Of a DNA stretch of 64,000 nucleotides, positions 1-9,960 are shown piece by piece. A program made the translations under genes and the position numbers. Positions within the stretch are counted from its first letter, which is position 1, and every line of letters starts with the position of its first letter. Under the pieces are notes generated by a model. The model had not been told where the DNA came from and did no database searches. It saw only the letters and a program-made list of their open reading frames with translations. The DNA comes from Armillaria gallica (lineage: Eukaryota; Basidiomycota; Agaricomycetes; Agaricales; Physalacriaceae). The DNA lies in the NCBI GenBank assembly GCA_037576215.1, contig JBANDB010000004.1:5580001-5644000 (forward strand), in the 5' to 3' direction.

Positions 1-1300
1 GAGCTGGGGCCGCCTAACTACGTGGTCAGGGAGTGAATGAAGGACAAATTGTGCTGGTGGGAGGCAATAGAAGTGGAGGATGAGGGTTGATGACTGTTCA
101 TCGGCGATTACAGGGTCAGACAGGAGAGCATGGGTCATGATTGGGTTTGCCAAAGTCAGTAACAGGGGTGGAGAGGTCATTGAGAGCATGGTGACCCTTT
201 CGCAGGAGATACGGGCCATAAAAGGTGGGTGTTAGGATGGTGGGCAGGCATACGGTGACCACAGACTTGGAAAAGGAATGCAACCACAGATTCGTAATCC
301 CCCACTCAAAGAATGGGGGATGCACAAACATTTGGGTTTGTAGGCAAGTTGGGTGGCACTGGGCAGTCCGATGTTGGTTGGGGATGGGGTGGGCAGCGGT
401 GAGGGTCATGGTGGTTGCATAGCCTAGGGATTAGGCATGTTCAATGCACACCTGAGTCATCCATTCATGCCTCCAAGCATGCTCTCATCATCATCATCAT
501 CATCCATCAACATCTCAATCTTTCCCCTGCCCTCCTGCTGGAGCCTTCCCACCCTCATGCAGCCTTTCTGCACCTCCTTGTACTCTTGGGAGCCTTGCCA
601 TACACCCTGCCATGGTACAGCAGCAGAGTATAACCAAACCTGCCCCGGTCATTGTCGCTGTCATTGTCACATGCATCATCCTCATTCTAGTTGTTATGCG
701 GGAATTTCACCTCGTACTCTCAGATTGTGGCTGATAGAATATCCATGGGTGTATTCAAGGTCATAAAGCCATATGAATCCCATGCTGGATGGTGATTGTC
801 CTTGATGTCGATGCGGGGTAGATGGGGTCAGTCAGAATAGAGATGGGGGCGGTATTTGCAGCAGCGGAGACACCATCAGGGTGTCACAGTTGTTGTCATC
901 GATGGAGCTGAGAGCCTCATCTGTCATATGAGGCTATGGATGGTCCTGCCTCATTGGAGGGCTTATGCACGGTTGGTAGGGGAGGAATAGTTGCTCTCCA
1001 GGGCTCTTGGGGCCACTGGATGTGAAAAAAGTATCTAAAATACTAGTAAGTAACATAAAAAAATAAGAACATACCTTTTTCTGCCCGTTAGAGGGCTGTT
1101 GAGAGAGTGGAAGGATGTTGTGGTGGTGGGAGATGGTGGTAAAAGGTCAGAAAAGAAGTAGCACAGCCACTCAATCATCACTTGGTTGGTCGGACCACAA
1201 CGATCAAGTGTGCAGAATGAATGCTCAGGATTCATCTGCTGCTCGAATCACTTGCTCTGAGTGCCCATGAGTGTTTGGGATATTCATCTGTGAGTATGTA
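1..1300 (-). repeat. Degenerate inverted copy of repeat D (copy D3)
   Basis: This stretch matches, in reverse complement, the D repeats at 38165-43640 and 43641-45841. Shared landmarks are the short palindrome around a run of C and G (290-312 here; a similar one near 43390-43415), a TCA triplet run, and the block near 1150-1250 that corresponds to 39410-39500. The reading frame across about 627-690 encodes a hydrophobic stretch (PAPVIVAVIVTCIILILVVM) at the position where D1 and D2 also encode hydrophobic segments. There is no intact long frame. I infer a decayed mobile-element segment of unknown class; similarity fades after about 1300. Confidence 0.6.
485..505. repeat. (TCA)n microsatellite
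   Basis: About seven TCA units in a row. A (GAT)n tract lies at the equivalent place in D1 (about 43070-43088), so the triplet run belongs to the D repeat. Confidence 0.85.
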
Positions 1301-2464
1301 TAGTATATATATGTATGTATCTGAGGAAAAAAATGCCATGGGCAATCAATAATCACTGTGTAATGGTGATTTCCCTGTATTTTGGGGCTATTTCAATAGT
1401 ATACCCTCTTCATGCATCTGTGTATTGTCTCAAGCAGTAGAATAACTGTCATATATTCAATATTATATATGGTACCATAGGAATACATCATCCGATCCAC
1501 TCCGATTTTCTGTTACATGCACATATGGAATGTACAAGTTCTCAAAGGCATACAACTTGCTTTCATTAGTAATTACTGATTCATGTTGTATGCTGACTTT
1601 AATATGATTTAAATTCAAAATGGCTATTCTGCTATTGATACTCTACTGTAGGCTACAGTAATCTCACATTATTTTAATCTGACATCCTTTGAAAGTACTA
1701 GATACTTTCTTGTGCTTCAGAATATGTAGTCGACCCAAACTGAAGCCTTTTGTTTTGTGAAATTGGCATTGGTCTGAATTCCAGGGTCACTGACAAAGTC
1801 TGAAAAACATCGAAAATTGTGTTTCTCTCGTTGAATTGGAGATTCACAACACCTGATGAGTTTGTCAAAGTATCATTACAACTAGAATATAATTATTTTT
1901 CTTCTACAGGACCCAATTACATGTAGAAATATAATGAATTCCATGTGTACACTTTCAAAAATTGCCCAGCTGCCAGATTGGGAATGAGATACTCCCACGG
2001 CATATACATCCTGACACACTCTGACACATCCAGCTAAAATAAGCAGTGTGCATGCGGGGAGAGGGTGTATATGCAATCAAATATATTTTTCCTGCTCATG
2101 CTTTTTTTTTCGTGCCCAAACAATGAGCAGAAGAGCGGGAAATACAGTCCCACCCATAGACCATTTGGGCCATGGCAGTGTTGTGGGAGCATTAAATTAG
2201 CTCATCCATGCACTGGTGAAATTTATTTGCCTCACTGATTCAAAAAAGCTAGGAAGAGCTAAATTTATGATTTTATAGTCCCAGTTTGCAAGGTTGAGGT
2301 ATAAATAAAATATGGATGGCAATTCTGCTCATTATGGATGCAAAATAGGGCCCAAACCAAGCTATGCTAGTGATTTTTTAGTGGGAGCATGGTAAATAAC
2401 CATGATTTTGCCAAACCACTCCATAGTTATAACCATTATGGTTTGGTCTAATATTATGTCTATG
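1301..2464. other. Non-coding AT-rich stretch, no recognisable feature
   Basis: I see no frame longer than about 65 codons and no domain. Around 2405-2450 there are short inverted words (AACCATTATGG and CCATAGTTATAACC). Gypsy1 homology starts abruptly at about 2465, so its 3' portion (integrase and 3' LTR) has been lost at this breakpoint. Confidence 0.5.
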
Positions 2465-2958
2465 ACTGTTCAGCAAGCTCAGTTACCCAATGTGCTTGTC
2501 GTCAGTTCAGCTTTTGGGGTTTTCGAAAATACTGGAGATTCTGATGATCTGTCCAGATTTTGAAATCCTGAGCTGCTCCCATTAGGTAGTGCCTCTATTT
2601 GTTGAGAGTGAGCATGATAGTGAGCAACTCCTTGTCATAGATTTTGTAATTTCGTTCTGTAACAGTGAGGGATTTGGATAAAAATGCGACAGGGCACCAT
2701 TTTCCATCCTGTTCTTGCAATAAAACAGCACCTATTGCCCCCTCACTAGCATCTGCTTCCACGTGGAACTTGCCCCCCTCCATTGGTATTGCTAATACCA
2801 CATCCTCTGCCAATTGTCTCTTCAATTGGTTATAAGCATTTTGTTGTGCTTCCCCCCACTTCCATGAATCATTCCCTGTCAGCTGAGTCATCGGTTTGAC
2901 AATTTTTCTGTATCCTTTTATGAACTGCCGATAGAAGTTTGTAAAGCCTAGGAATGAT
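2465..2958 (-). pseudogene. Gypsy1 RT connection/RNase H fragment
   Basis: Continuation of the gypsy1 pol frame beyond the copia insertion. Visible are SFLGFTNFYRQFIKGYRK (end of the RT thumb), then the RNase H motifs VEADASEGAIGAVLLQ, VAFLSKSLTVTERNYKIYDK and the block KIWTDHQNLQYFR. Two in-frame stops interrupt the last part (before RHYLMG and before RQAHWV). The segment lines up residue by residue with gypsy2 pol at about 22560-23050. Homology ends near 2465, so the integrase half is missing. Confidence 0.9.
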
Positions 2959-2963
2959 TGTAA

Positions 2964-3063
2964 TGTTGAGCAGTGGACCGGGGATTCTTGGGAAGACACA
3001 GTATCGGTAACTAATTTAGAGTCCATATGACTGTTCCTGCAGTCATGGCTCGTACTCTCAACA
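2964..3063 (-). repeat. Copia 3' LTR, internally deleted (100 bp)
   Basis: Starts and ends with the same inverted heptamer as the 5' LTR. It matches the outer parts of 7463-7686 but lacks about 124 bp of the middle (join near 2998-3002). The purine-rich tract GAGAGGGAG on the minus strand (about 3064-3072) abuts it, as expected for plus-strand priming. Confidence 0.9.
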
Positions 3064-3070
3064 CTCCCTC

Positions 3071-4668
3071 TCGAGCTTGACTGCTAGGCCTCTGTAAGGC
3101 CCAACAATGTGCGAAACTTGGCCAGCTTGACTCAGGCTAGCAACTTCGTGAAGATATCGGCAATCATATCCTCTGTGGAGCAGTATTTGATGTCTGCTTG
3201 ACCAAGAATGACTGTCTGGCACATGAAATGGAACTGAATATCGATGTGCTTAGTTCTAGCATGGAATGTGGAGTCCTTGGTGAGCCATATGGTGCTCTGA
3301 TTGTCTGAGAAGAGGGTTGTGGGGTTGATGAGCTGGCAGATGAGTTCTGCAAAGATCTTTCAGATCCAGATCAGCTCTTTTGATGAGTGAGTCATTGCGA
3401 CGTATTCTGATTTGGTGGTAGACGCGGTGATGATGGGCTGCTTTTTAGAGCTCCATGAGATGGCTCTGATCCCAACAAAGAATGCGTAGCTGGAGATGGA
3501 ATGTCTGTGCATCTGTGTAACCAGTCAGAGATATGTTCTTGCCTCCGAGTGTGAGAGCGAGATGGATTGTGCCTTTCAGGTACTTGAAGATGCGGAGGAC
3601 AGCATGCCAATGAGTCATTCTTGGCTTGTCCATGTAGCGGGAGAGAGTTGTGACCGCAAATGCGATATCCAGACATGTTCCAAGCATTGTGTACATCAGT
3701 TTGCTGATGGCCATTTGGTATTGGGTTTGCTCATGCGGGGACAGGACGGTTTTCGAGACGGAAGGTGAGTCATAGCTGAGATCGACTCCAGGCTCAAGTG
3801 GTGTTGTAACCGTTCTGGCATCTTCTAGACCCATGTCCTTGATTATCACATCAAGGTAGCCGTGCTGGTCTAGTGTGATGGTCCTTGCAGTAAGGTCACG
3901 CTTTATGCCAATGCCGAGTAACCAGTGAAGGGTACCGAGGTCAGTCATTTTAAAGTACTCACTTAGCTGCTTTTTGACAAGGGATACAGATTTGTCTGAG
4001 TCTGCTATGATGGTGAAATCGTCAGTAGCAGCAGTGATGATAGTGTACTTGTCACTGTCAAATCTATAGAATACGGCTTCGTCCAATTGGCATACTTGAT
4101 ACCCTAGCTGCACGAAGACACCCTTTAGCTTGTTATACCACTTGTTTGCGCCCTGACAGCTGCTGTAGAGAGGCTTGAGGAGCTTGCATACTAGTTGCTT
4201 GCCCTTTGAGTGCTCGGGGATGGCTCGGAACAAGTCATACATGGGAGGGAGTTCCATGTAGATGGTTTCCTTGAGCTCGGCTTGCAGGTAGGCATTTTTG
4301 ACATCAGCTTGTTGGATTGCTGAGCCCTTACTGGCTGTGACAGATAGCAGAATGCGGAGGGTCATGAGTTGAACAGTTGGGGTGAAGGTTTCATGGTAGT
4401 CAATGTCGTATATTTGAGAGAAGCCTTTGAGAACAAGGCATGCTTTATAGCATATGATTCTGTTCATCTTGTCCTTTTTGGCTTGAAAGGTATATCGGCA
4501 TTTGGCCACGTTGATGCCATGCAGCCTGGGAATTATCTCATAAGTTTCCAGGGCTTCGACTTCATCCAGCTCATCTCCCACTGCTTGCTTCCATTCCCTC
4601 GCCTCATCTCCTTTCAGTGCCTCCTGCAGACTCTCGGGTTCTCCATGGCTCGTTGTGAGTGCAAACAT
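3071..4668 (-). pseudogene. Copia reverse transcriptase (RVT_2) and RNase H
   Basis: The RT starts with EWKQAVGDELDEVEALETYE; the finger and palm motifs AIQQADVKNAYLQAELKETI and ATDDFTIIADSD are clear. The active-site pair is DD but the preceding residues are Ala-Thr instead of the usual Tyr/His-Val. LGIGIKRDLTARTITLDQ and LMYTMLGTCLDIAFAVTTLS are typical of copia RT. A frameshift near 3530 moves the RNase H part (GIRAISWSSKKQPIITAST, SEYVAM, DNQSTIWLTKD, HARTKHIDIQ) into another frame, where two TGA codons interrupt it before a TAG close to the purine tract. Confidence 0.93.
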
Positions 4669-4773
4669 CTGTAGGCCAGCAAACCACTCTTCCTCTTTGG
4701 CTTCAAGCTCTGCCTCTGACTCGGTGCTCCTTTCATCTTCGATGATAAGGGTGTGCTTGGTCGCAGATTGCTT

Positions 4774-5877
4774 TTATAGTCTGTTATCATTGTAAAATCT
4801 GTCTGGCTTTCTTCCAGAACGATGGCCTCTGCTGAGAGGTTCGGGATCCTCTTGATTTTCAGCATCATCAGTGATTTGGATGCATCGCTCATGTGGAGCA
4901 GGACTGGAACTATCGGGAGGTGGTGTGAGTGGTGATAGTGAGCGTTCATGAGGTATGTGCAGTGCAGCTTTGGAGATTTCAGGTTTGTCTGCTTGACTTT
5001 TGGGCTTTGGGCTTGAGTCAAGAGTGGCTGGATTGGGGTTTGTTACTGTCTCCCCCTCAATCTTGACATCTTCAGGCTTGAGTGTCTCTTCATTGTCAAA
5101 ATAGACATCTCTTTCAATACTGACTCTTCTCTGTCCAGGCCAGTACACCTGAATGCCCTTGGATTCTTCATCAAAGCCAACGAAATGGCCAGCATCTGCC
5201 TGTGGTTGTAGTTTGCTTCGCCCGAGCTTCTTCATCCAGACAGTGCACCCAAATTCATGCAACTGAGAGAGGTCGGGCTTCTGGTTAGTCACCTTCTCGT
5301 GTGGGGTGATATTGCCCTCTAATGCACTGTGGGGTGTCCTGTTCTTTAGCCATACTTTGTGCGATACAGCCTCAGCCCATAGGTACAGCGGTAACCCTGC
5401 TTTGATAAGCATAGCTCGAGCACCTTCAAGATGTGAGCAGTTGCCATGCTCTGCCATTCCATCGGATTGGAGTGAGTCATGGACGGTCAAATGATGTGCT
5501 GTTCCAGCGTGATCAAGGTGGTCTTTGAATTCCTTGCTCATGAACTCTCCCCCTCAGTCTGAGCTGAGTATCCGTACGTTCTTTGCACCATGTTGCACCT
5601 TTGCCCAAGGCTCATACTTCAGGTAGCATGAGTATGATTCGGACTTCTTCTTCATGAAGTAGACCTTTTCCTCTTGTGATGAGATGTCCTGGTAAGTGTT
5701 GCTGTACTTGTGACTGCCGATTGACTCAGTGTCGGCAGGTCCCCAGACATCTGTCACGACTTTGTCACCATATGCTTTTGCCGTTTCATTCCCCAGACTG
5801 ATCTTTGGGAAGGGGTTTTGGGCGGCTTTAGCTTGAACGCATGCCTGGCAGAACCCAACCTTGGTTCCTAGATCAAC
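4774..5877 (-). pseudogene. Copia integrase
   Basis: The CX2C half of the zinc site is FCQACVQAKAAQ. Catalytic-core landmarks follow: VVTDVWGP (first Asp), a second Asp directly before an in-frame TGA and GGEFMSKEF (expected DRGGEF), and DGMAEHGN with the catalytic Glu. The C-terminal part (HEFGCTVWMKK, AGHFVGFDEESKGIQVYWPG) is the usual copia integrase C-terminus, then a serine/proline-rich linker. The first TGA replaces Arg beside the second catalytic Asp, so the enzyme cannot be made without readthrough. Confidence 0.9.
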
Positions 5878-6534
5878 TCAGATACCAAGTGTTGATCCGG
5901 ATTTTGCCATTGTAATGAGAACAGCTTCGCTTGGGTGGCCCATGAGGTTGTGAAACTCCCTCATGGTTACGAGACATTCAGCTGATGTGGCGATGGGGAT
6001 ATTGGGCATAGGTGGAGGTGCTCTGGGAGTGGTTATGCAGTACAGGCCTCTGGTCATGGGTATTACACCGATTGTTTTGCATTTTGGCTGTGGGCTTTGT
6101 ATAGTGCAGTTACCATTCTGAATGGTGAGTGCATATCCACTTTGATCTAGATAGCTGACTGAGATAAGTGTGAATGCTATGCTAGGTGAGTAGTAGGTGT
6201 TATAGAGGGTGACGGGCATGGGCTTTTGATCTGGTCCCATTGGTAATTGGGTAGGATAGTCTCCTTTACCTGTTGTGCTGAACGTTCAACCATCTGCTGC
6301 CTTAATAGGGATTGGCTTGATGGGAGTGAAGTTCTTGAATTGCTCATGGTAGCCAGTGAAATGGTTACTTGCACCAGTGTCAATGATCTTGCATATTGTG
6401 TCGTTGCCTGAGGCTGCAAGGGCTTGTGCTTGTGCTTGGAAGTCAGATGTGCACTTGAGGACTGGTGTGTCAACTTCTAAGATGGCTGCAAATCCATGGT
6501 TTATGGGTGTTTTGTCATCTGCCTTCTCTGCCAC
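5878..6534 (-). pseudogene. Copia aspartic protease and gag-pre-integrase region
   Basis: In frame with Gag. The protease active site is visible as CKIIDTGASNHFTG (Asp-Thr-Gly) around 6345-6390; it would cleave the polyprotein. A TGA after AADG (about 6284-6286) breaks the frame where arginine is expected. The next stretch ends with the gag-pre-integrase histidine region (EFHNLMGHPSEAVL), part of the HHCC zinc-binding motif that continues into integrase. Another TGA follows at 5878. Confidence 0.87.
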
Positions 6535-6603
6535 ATTGGCTTGAGTTGTCTTTTTAGCTTTATCCCATGGTGCCTGCTCTGCTTTGCCTCCTCCCTCTCT
6601 ATA

Positions 6604-7458
6604 GCAGTCCCTCTCGACGTGGTTATTACAGCCGCAGTTATTGCAGTGCAGACTGTTATTGCTCCCCTTTGCTTCCTTCTTCCTAGTAGCCTTTCCTTTC
6701 CCTTTTCCTTTCCCCTTACTGTTGCTCGAGAACAGTGCTGAGTTCTGTATGGACTCATCAATGTCTTTCTCAACTTGCCTTCAATCGGCAGTCTCTTAGA
6801 TTCGCTGAATCAAAAGGCTGCTTGATACAGGCTTGCCAATCATCTGTGAGGTGATGTCAAGCATGTCAAGTGTGGGTCTATAGCTTGTCAGGAGTGATGT
6901 TCAGATGTAGGTGGCATATGAGTCGTCGCTGATAGACTTCCCCATTGCGGCAAGTTCTTCTCTCATCCTCAACATGTTGGTGAGGTGGATTCAGATATCT
7001 TCATCATTGGGGCAATGCTGGTTTTGAAGCTTGTTGAACAGGTTCTCCTGTGTCGAGATGCCTTTCTCCTTGAAGATGGAAGTGAGCTTCTTCCACATTG
7101 CAGCAGTGGTGGGTTTATTTTTGATCTGCATGAAGGTCGAGGTGCTGATTGTCTCGTACATCATCTTGCAGACCTGTGCCTCCTTCTGGTCATATGCATC
7201 CTGAAGAGTCAATTGCTTTTCAACTTCGTCATCAGATAAGGGGGCGAGGTTTCCCAGTAGGTAGTAGTCTCTGTTTATCTCCGTCATCTCCATGGGCTTC
7301 TTAGTGGTTCCATACAGGACTCGTCTAAGTCCTTTTGAGGTGGCCACGTTCGGAATCCGTTCCTTGTATAGGATGTAATTCATGCCATTGTCTTTTAGAC
7401 GAGGCAGGTTGAGGAGTTTGATGGTAGAAGTTGATGAAGACATGTCACCAGGGCCCAT
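6604..7458 (-). pseudogene. Copia Gag with CCHC zinc knuckle
   Basis: The frame opens at 7458 with MGPGDMSSSTSTIKLLNLPR, giving a Gag of the copia type, followed by an alpha-helical region (residues ~40-155) and a lysine-rich tail (KGKGKGKATRKK). The nucleic-acid-binding knuckle is CNNCGCNNHVERDC at 6604-6645 (CX2CX4HX4C). It would package genomic RNA in virus-like particles. In-frame stops follow residue 155: TGA before IHLTN and before TSLLT, TAA before ETAD, then TGA before RQVEK. The stop-free part is 6991-7458. There are two candidate starts, at residue 1 (inside the primer site) and at Met6. Confidence 0.88.
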
Positions 7459-7462
7459 AACC
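7451..7462 (-). promoter_or_regulatory. Copia primer-binding site (initiator tRNA-Met anticodon-loop type)
   Basis: Immediately inside the 5' LTR the minus strand reads GGTTATGGGCCC. It complements the anticodon stem-loop of initiator tRNA-Met (GGGCTCATAACC) with one mismatch. Drosophila copia is known to prime from an internal fragment of this tRNA; applying that here is inference. The ATG inside the site is in frame with Gag and is the first codon of the open frame. Confidence 0.75.
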
Positions 7463-7686
7463 TGTTGAGCAGTGGACCAGGGATTCTTGGGAAGACATGG
7501 TGGCGAGTGAGTGAGATGAGATGGGCATGGTGAGGATCAAACTGTAAGGACAAAATAGGATGTATATCTTAGCGGGCAGTAGGTTGCTAAGATGTGTGGC
7601 TGTGAAAATGGTGAAAATTGTAAGTATTGGTAACTAATTTAGAGTCCATACAACTGTTTCTGCAGTCATGGCTCGTTCTCTCAACA
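7463..7686 (-). repeat. Copia 5' LTR (224 bp)
   Basis: Full-length LTR with TGTTGAG/CTCAACA ends, followed by target duplication TGTAA at 7687-7691. It is more than twice as long as its partner at 2964-3063, which has an internal deletion. Confidence 0.92.
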
Positions 7687-7691
7687 TGTAA

Positions 7692-8297
7692 CTGTTGTTT
7701 CTTGGCTGGTACAGGCCATTCTGCTATCCCTTTAATTTTGACTGGGTCCATGCAAATGCTCCCTTTGCTGATGATGACTCCAAGGTACTCCATTTCTAGG
7801 GTTTCAAACTCACATTTCTCCACTTTAAGGAATAGCTTGTTCCTCCATAAGATTTTTAGAACTTCACACATGATGCAGTGATGTTCTTTCTTGGTTTTGG
7901 ACATAATTAAGATGTCTTTGAGGTAGACAGTTATGGCTCCCAACGCGATGAGGTCTTTGAAGATGTCGTTCATCATCCATTGAAAGGTTGCAGGTGAATT
8001 AGTGAGTCCAAAGAACATGATGGTCAGCTCGAATAAGCTCTGATTTGTTCTGAACACTGCTTTCCATTCATCACTATCTTTGATGCATACATTATTGTAT
8101 CCACATTGAATGTTGAGTTTAGAGAAATACTTGGTGCCTCGTAATTTGTCCATCAGCTCCAAGATGAGAGGGAGCAGGTAATGGTTCTTGATTGTCATCT
8201 TGTTGAGCTTGCGATAGTCCTGTACTGGTCACAACTTACCATCCTTCTTTTTAACGAAGAAGAAGGGCAAAGCCATGGGTGATTTCGATAGTTGTAT
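7692..8297 (-). pseudogene. Gypsy1 reverse transcriptase (catalytically altered)
   Basis: Upstream half of the RT cut by the copia insertion. Motifs: ALPFFFVKKKDGKL (with a TGA right after), NHYLLPLILELMDKLRG, MFFGLTNSPATFQWMMNDIF, and TVYLKDILIM at 7914-7925, where gypsy2 has YLDD. Replacing the first catalytic Asp with Lys should abolish polymerase activity. The frame then runs through EYLGVIISKGSICMDPVKIK to the join at 7692, and resumes at 2958. Confidence 0.9.
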
Positions 8298-9060
8298 TCA
8301 CCCGCTCGAGAGGTTCTCATCCAAGAACTTGTCAAGTTCTTCTTGTTCGTTGTGATTGAGAGGGTAAACTTTGCAGTCAAGATTGGTGCTTGTGTTTGGA
8401 ATGAGTTCGATTGCATGGTCCCATGTCTTTGGTTCAGGGAGTTCATCAAAATTGTCTTTGTTAAACAAGTTATTAAAGTCCCTACACCAGTCCAGGACCA
8501 TTTCCTTGAATGTCTTTGTCTCCTTGTCTACATTGGCTTTGGCAGCCAGGTCATTGGTGTGATGAGCATGTATGAGAATGGCCTGTGTGAAGTCTATTGC
8601 AAGGATGGTTTCGCCCTCCTCTAGCTCTTCATCCCATTTGTTGTTGGGATTAGCATCGGGAAGTACAAATGGGGTTTTGCAACATTGGCACCATGCGAAT
8701 ATTAGTTTTCCAATCTTCCAATTGACGAGTGGATTGTGCCTTGCTAGCCAATCATGACCAAGAAAGATTTGTCGATTGCCTAGTTCCATGATGGCTAAAT
8801 CTATTCGTTCTGCATGATCTCTGATTTTGAGATGGATCTTGGCGTATTTGGTAATTGCTCCTCCTTGATTTTTGGTTCCATTGGCGTTATAGACTTGGAT
8901 TGGCATGGCAGTTGCATGAGTAGGGATGTTGTACTGTTCAACAAATGCTTGGTTGATTGCACCGCTGGTGCACCCGCTGTCCACTAGTGCAAAGGTGGAG
9001 ATTTGGGTTAGGTTTTCTAAAGTCTCAATTTGGACATCAATGTTTAGATCCTTCCCTTTT
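8298..9060 (-). pseudogene. Gypsy1 retropepsin and RT N-terminal region
   Basis: The aspartic protease motif is MDSGCTSGAINQAFVEQ; the flap and C-terminal part include PIQVYNANGT and IFLGHDWLARHNPLVNW. The sequence aligns with gypsy2 pol (DSGCTGSAINRAYVEE, IYLGHDWLKRHNPSVNW). Downstream come FNKDNFDELPEPKTWDHAIE and CKVYPLNHNEQEELDKFLDE, which lead into the RT fingers. The protease would act as a homodimer to mature Gag-Pol. The frame is closed by a stop just before the RT. Confidence 0.88.
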
Positions 9061-9338
9061 CTGCTTAACTGAGCAATGTATTGTCTTGGTTGCTATAGTT
9101 CATTGAGCCACCAGAGGGCATTGATTCACGTCGCCTTCCACATGTCTTCAATCATCACATCAATGACTTCTTCCACATGCATCTTATGAATCCAATTCTT
9201 TAAGATCACTTTTGCTTCTGACTCTGTTTTCACTTCTACTATCCCATGTAATGTCCATTCAGCACTGAATGGTTTGAGCCATTCATGCAGGACCTTCTCA
9301 GTCTTTGCGCCAGAGTCTGATGACTCAGCTACCGTTGA

Positions 9339-9869
9339 CTAGGTCACCTCAAGTGCTACAGGGGGTATTAAATTAGTTGTCTGCGACATTTGGAAGCTAG
9401 TATCATCCTCTGGGTCAGGAATTTCTTCTATACATACCTTAGGCATCTCCCACCTTGTTTGGGCCCCCTTGTTCCTGGTGGTAGAGGTCTCTGGTATGGG
9501 GTCAATTAAGTCCTCAGTCTTCACCAAAGCCCCTTGATGGATAAGGGATTTAGACTTTGGCAGCCTTATGGTGATCTCCATTACCAGAGGAGGTTTTGCC
9601 GAAGCTATTCCCTTATATCTCCCAGCAAGGCTGGGACTCTGTGGAGCCATCTCGTCAGGGGGGGCACCAAGCACTTGTTCCCCTGCCCCATCTGGTTGAA
9701 CTGTTATGATGGGCATCACTATGGTAGGTGACTTGTTGTTCAATGCTTTCACCCGTGATGGGATACTTGCCAAATGTTTAGCTGGTAGTTTAACTATCAT
9801 GGTGTGCTGTACTGGTGGTTGATTCTTGCTTAGTTTCTGGTCTGATTGCGAAGTTGTGGGTATATTCAA
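9339..9869 (-). pseudogene. Gypsy1 linker ORF between Gag and protease
   Basis: 177-codon open frame with no domain I recognise. It shares two islands with the gypsy2 linker ORF at 24596-25486: KSPTIVMPIITVQPDG here against KSPTIATPIITT there, and IPDPEDDTSF here against VPDEEDDTSF there. The rest is proline-, threonine- and lysine-rich and probably disordered. Conservation of position and motifs across two elements suggests a real coding segment of this lineage, function unknown. Confidence 0.6.
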
Positions 9870-9960
9870 ATGTGCAGTAGTAACTACAAATACATGAGCT
9901 CAACTAGCAGGTGTGATATGCATACCAGATGAAACTAAGTCCTTTGCTGAGTAAGTTGAA

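Larger units (their letters stand above)
2964..7686 (-). mobile_element. Ty1/copia retrotransposon inserted in gypsy1 pol
   Basis: Termini are TGTTGAG and CTCAACA, flanked by the 5-bp target duplication TGTAA at 2959-2963 and 7687-7691. The order on the minus strand is LTR, tRNA-Met-type primer site, Gag, zinc knuckle, protease, integrase, reverse transcriptase, RNase H, purine tract, LTR, which is the copia order (integrase before RT). The whole polyprotein lies in one frame from 7458 down to about 3530 apart from in-frame stops, most of them TGA at expected arginine positions; a frameshift near 3530 then shifts RNase H. The insertion interrupts the gypsy1 thumb/RNase H coding region, so copia arrived later. 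Confidence 0.95.
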
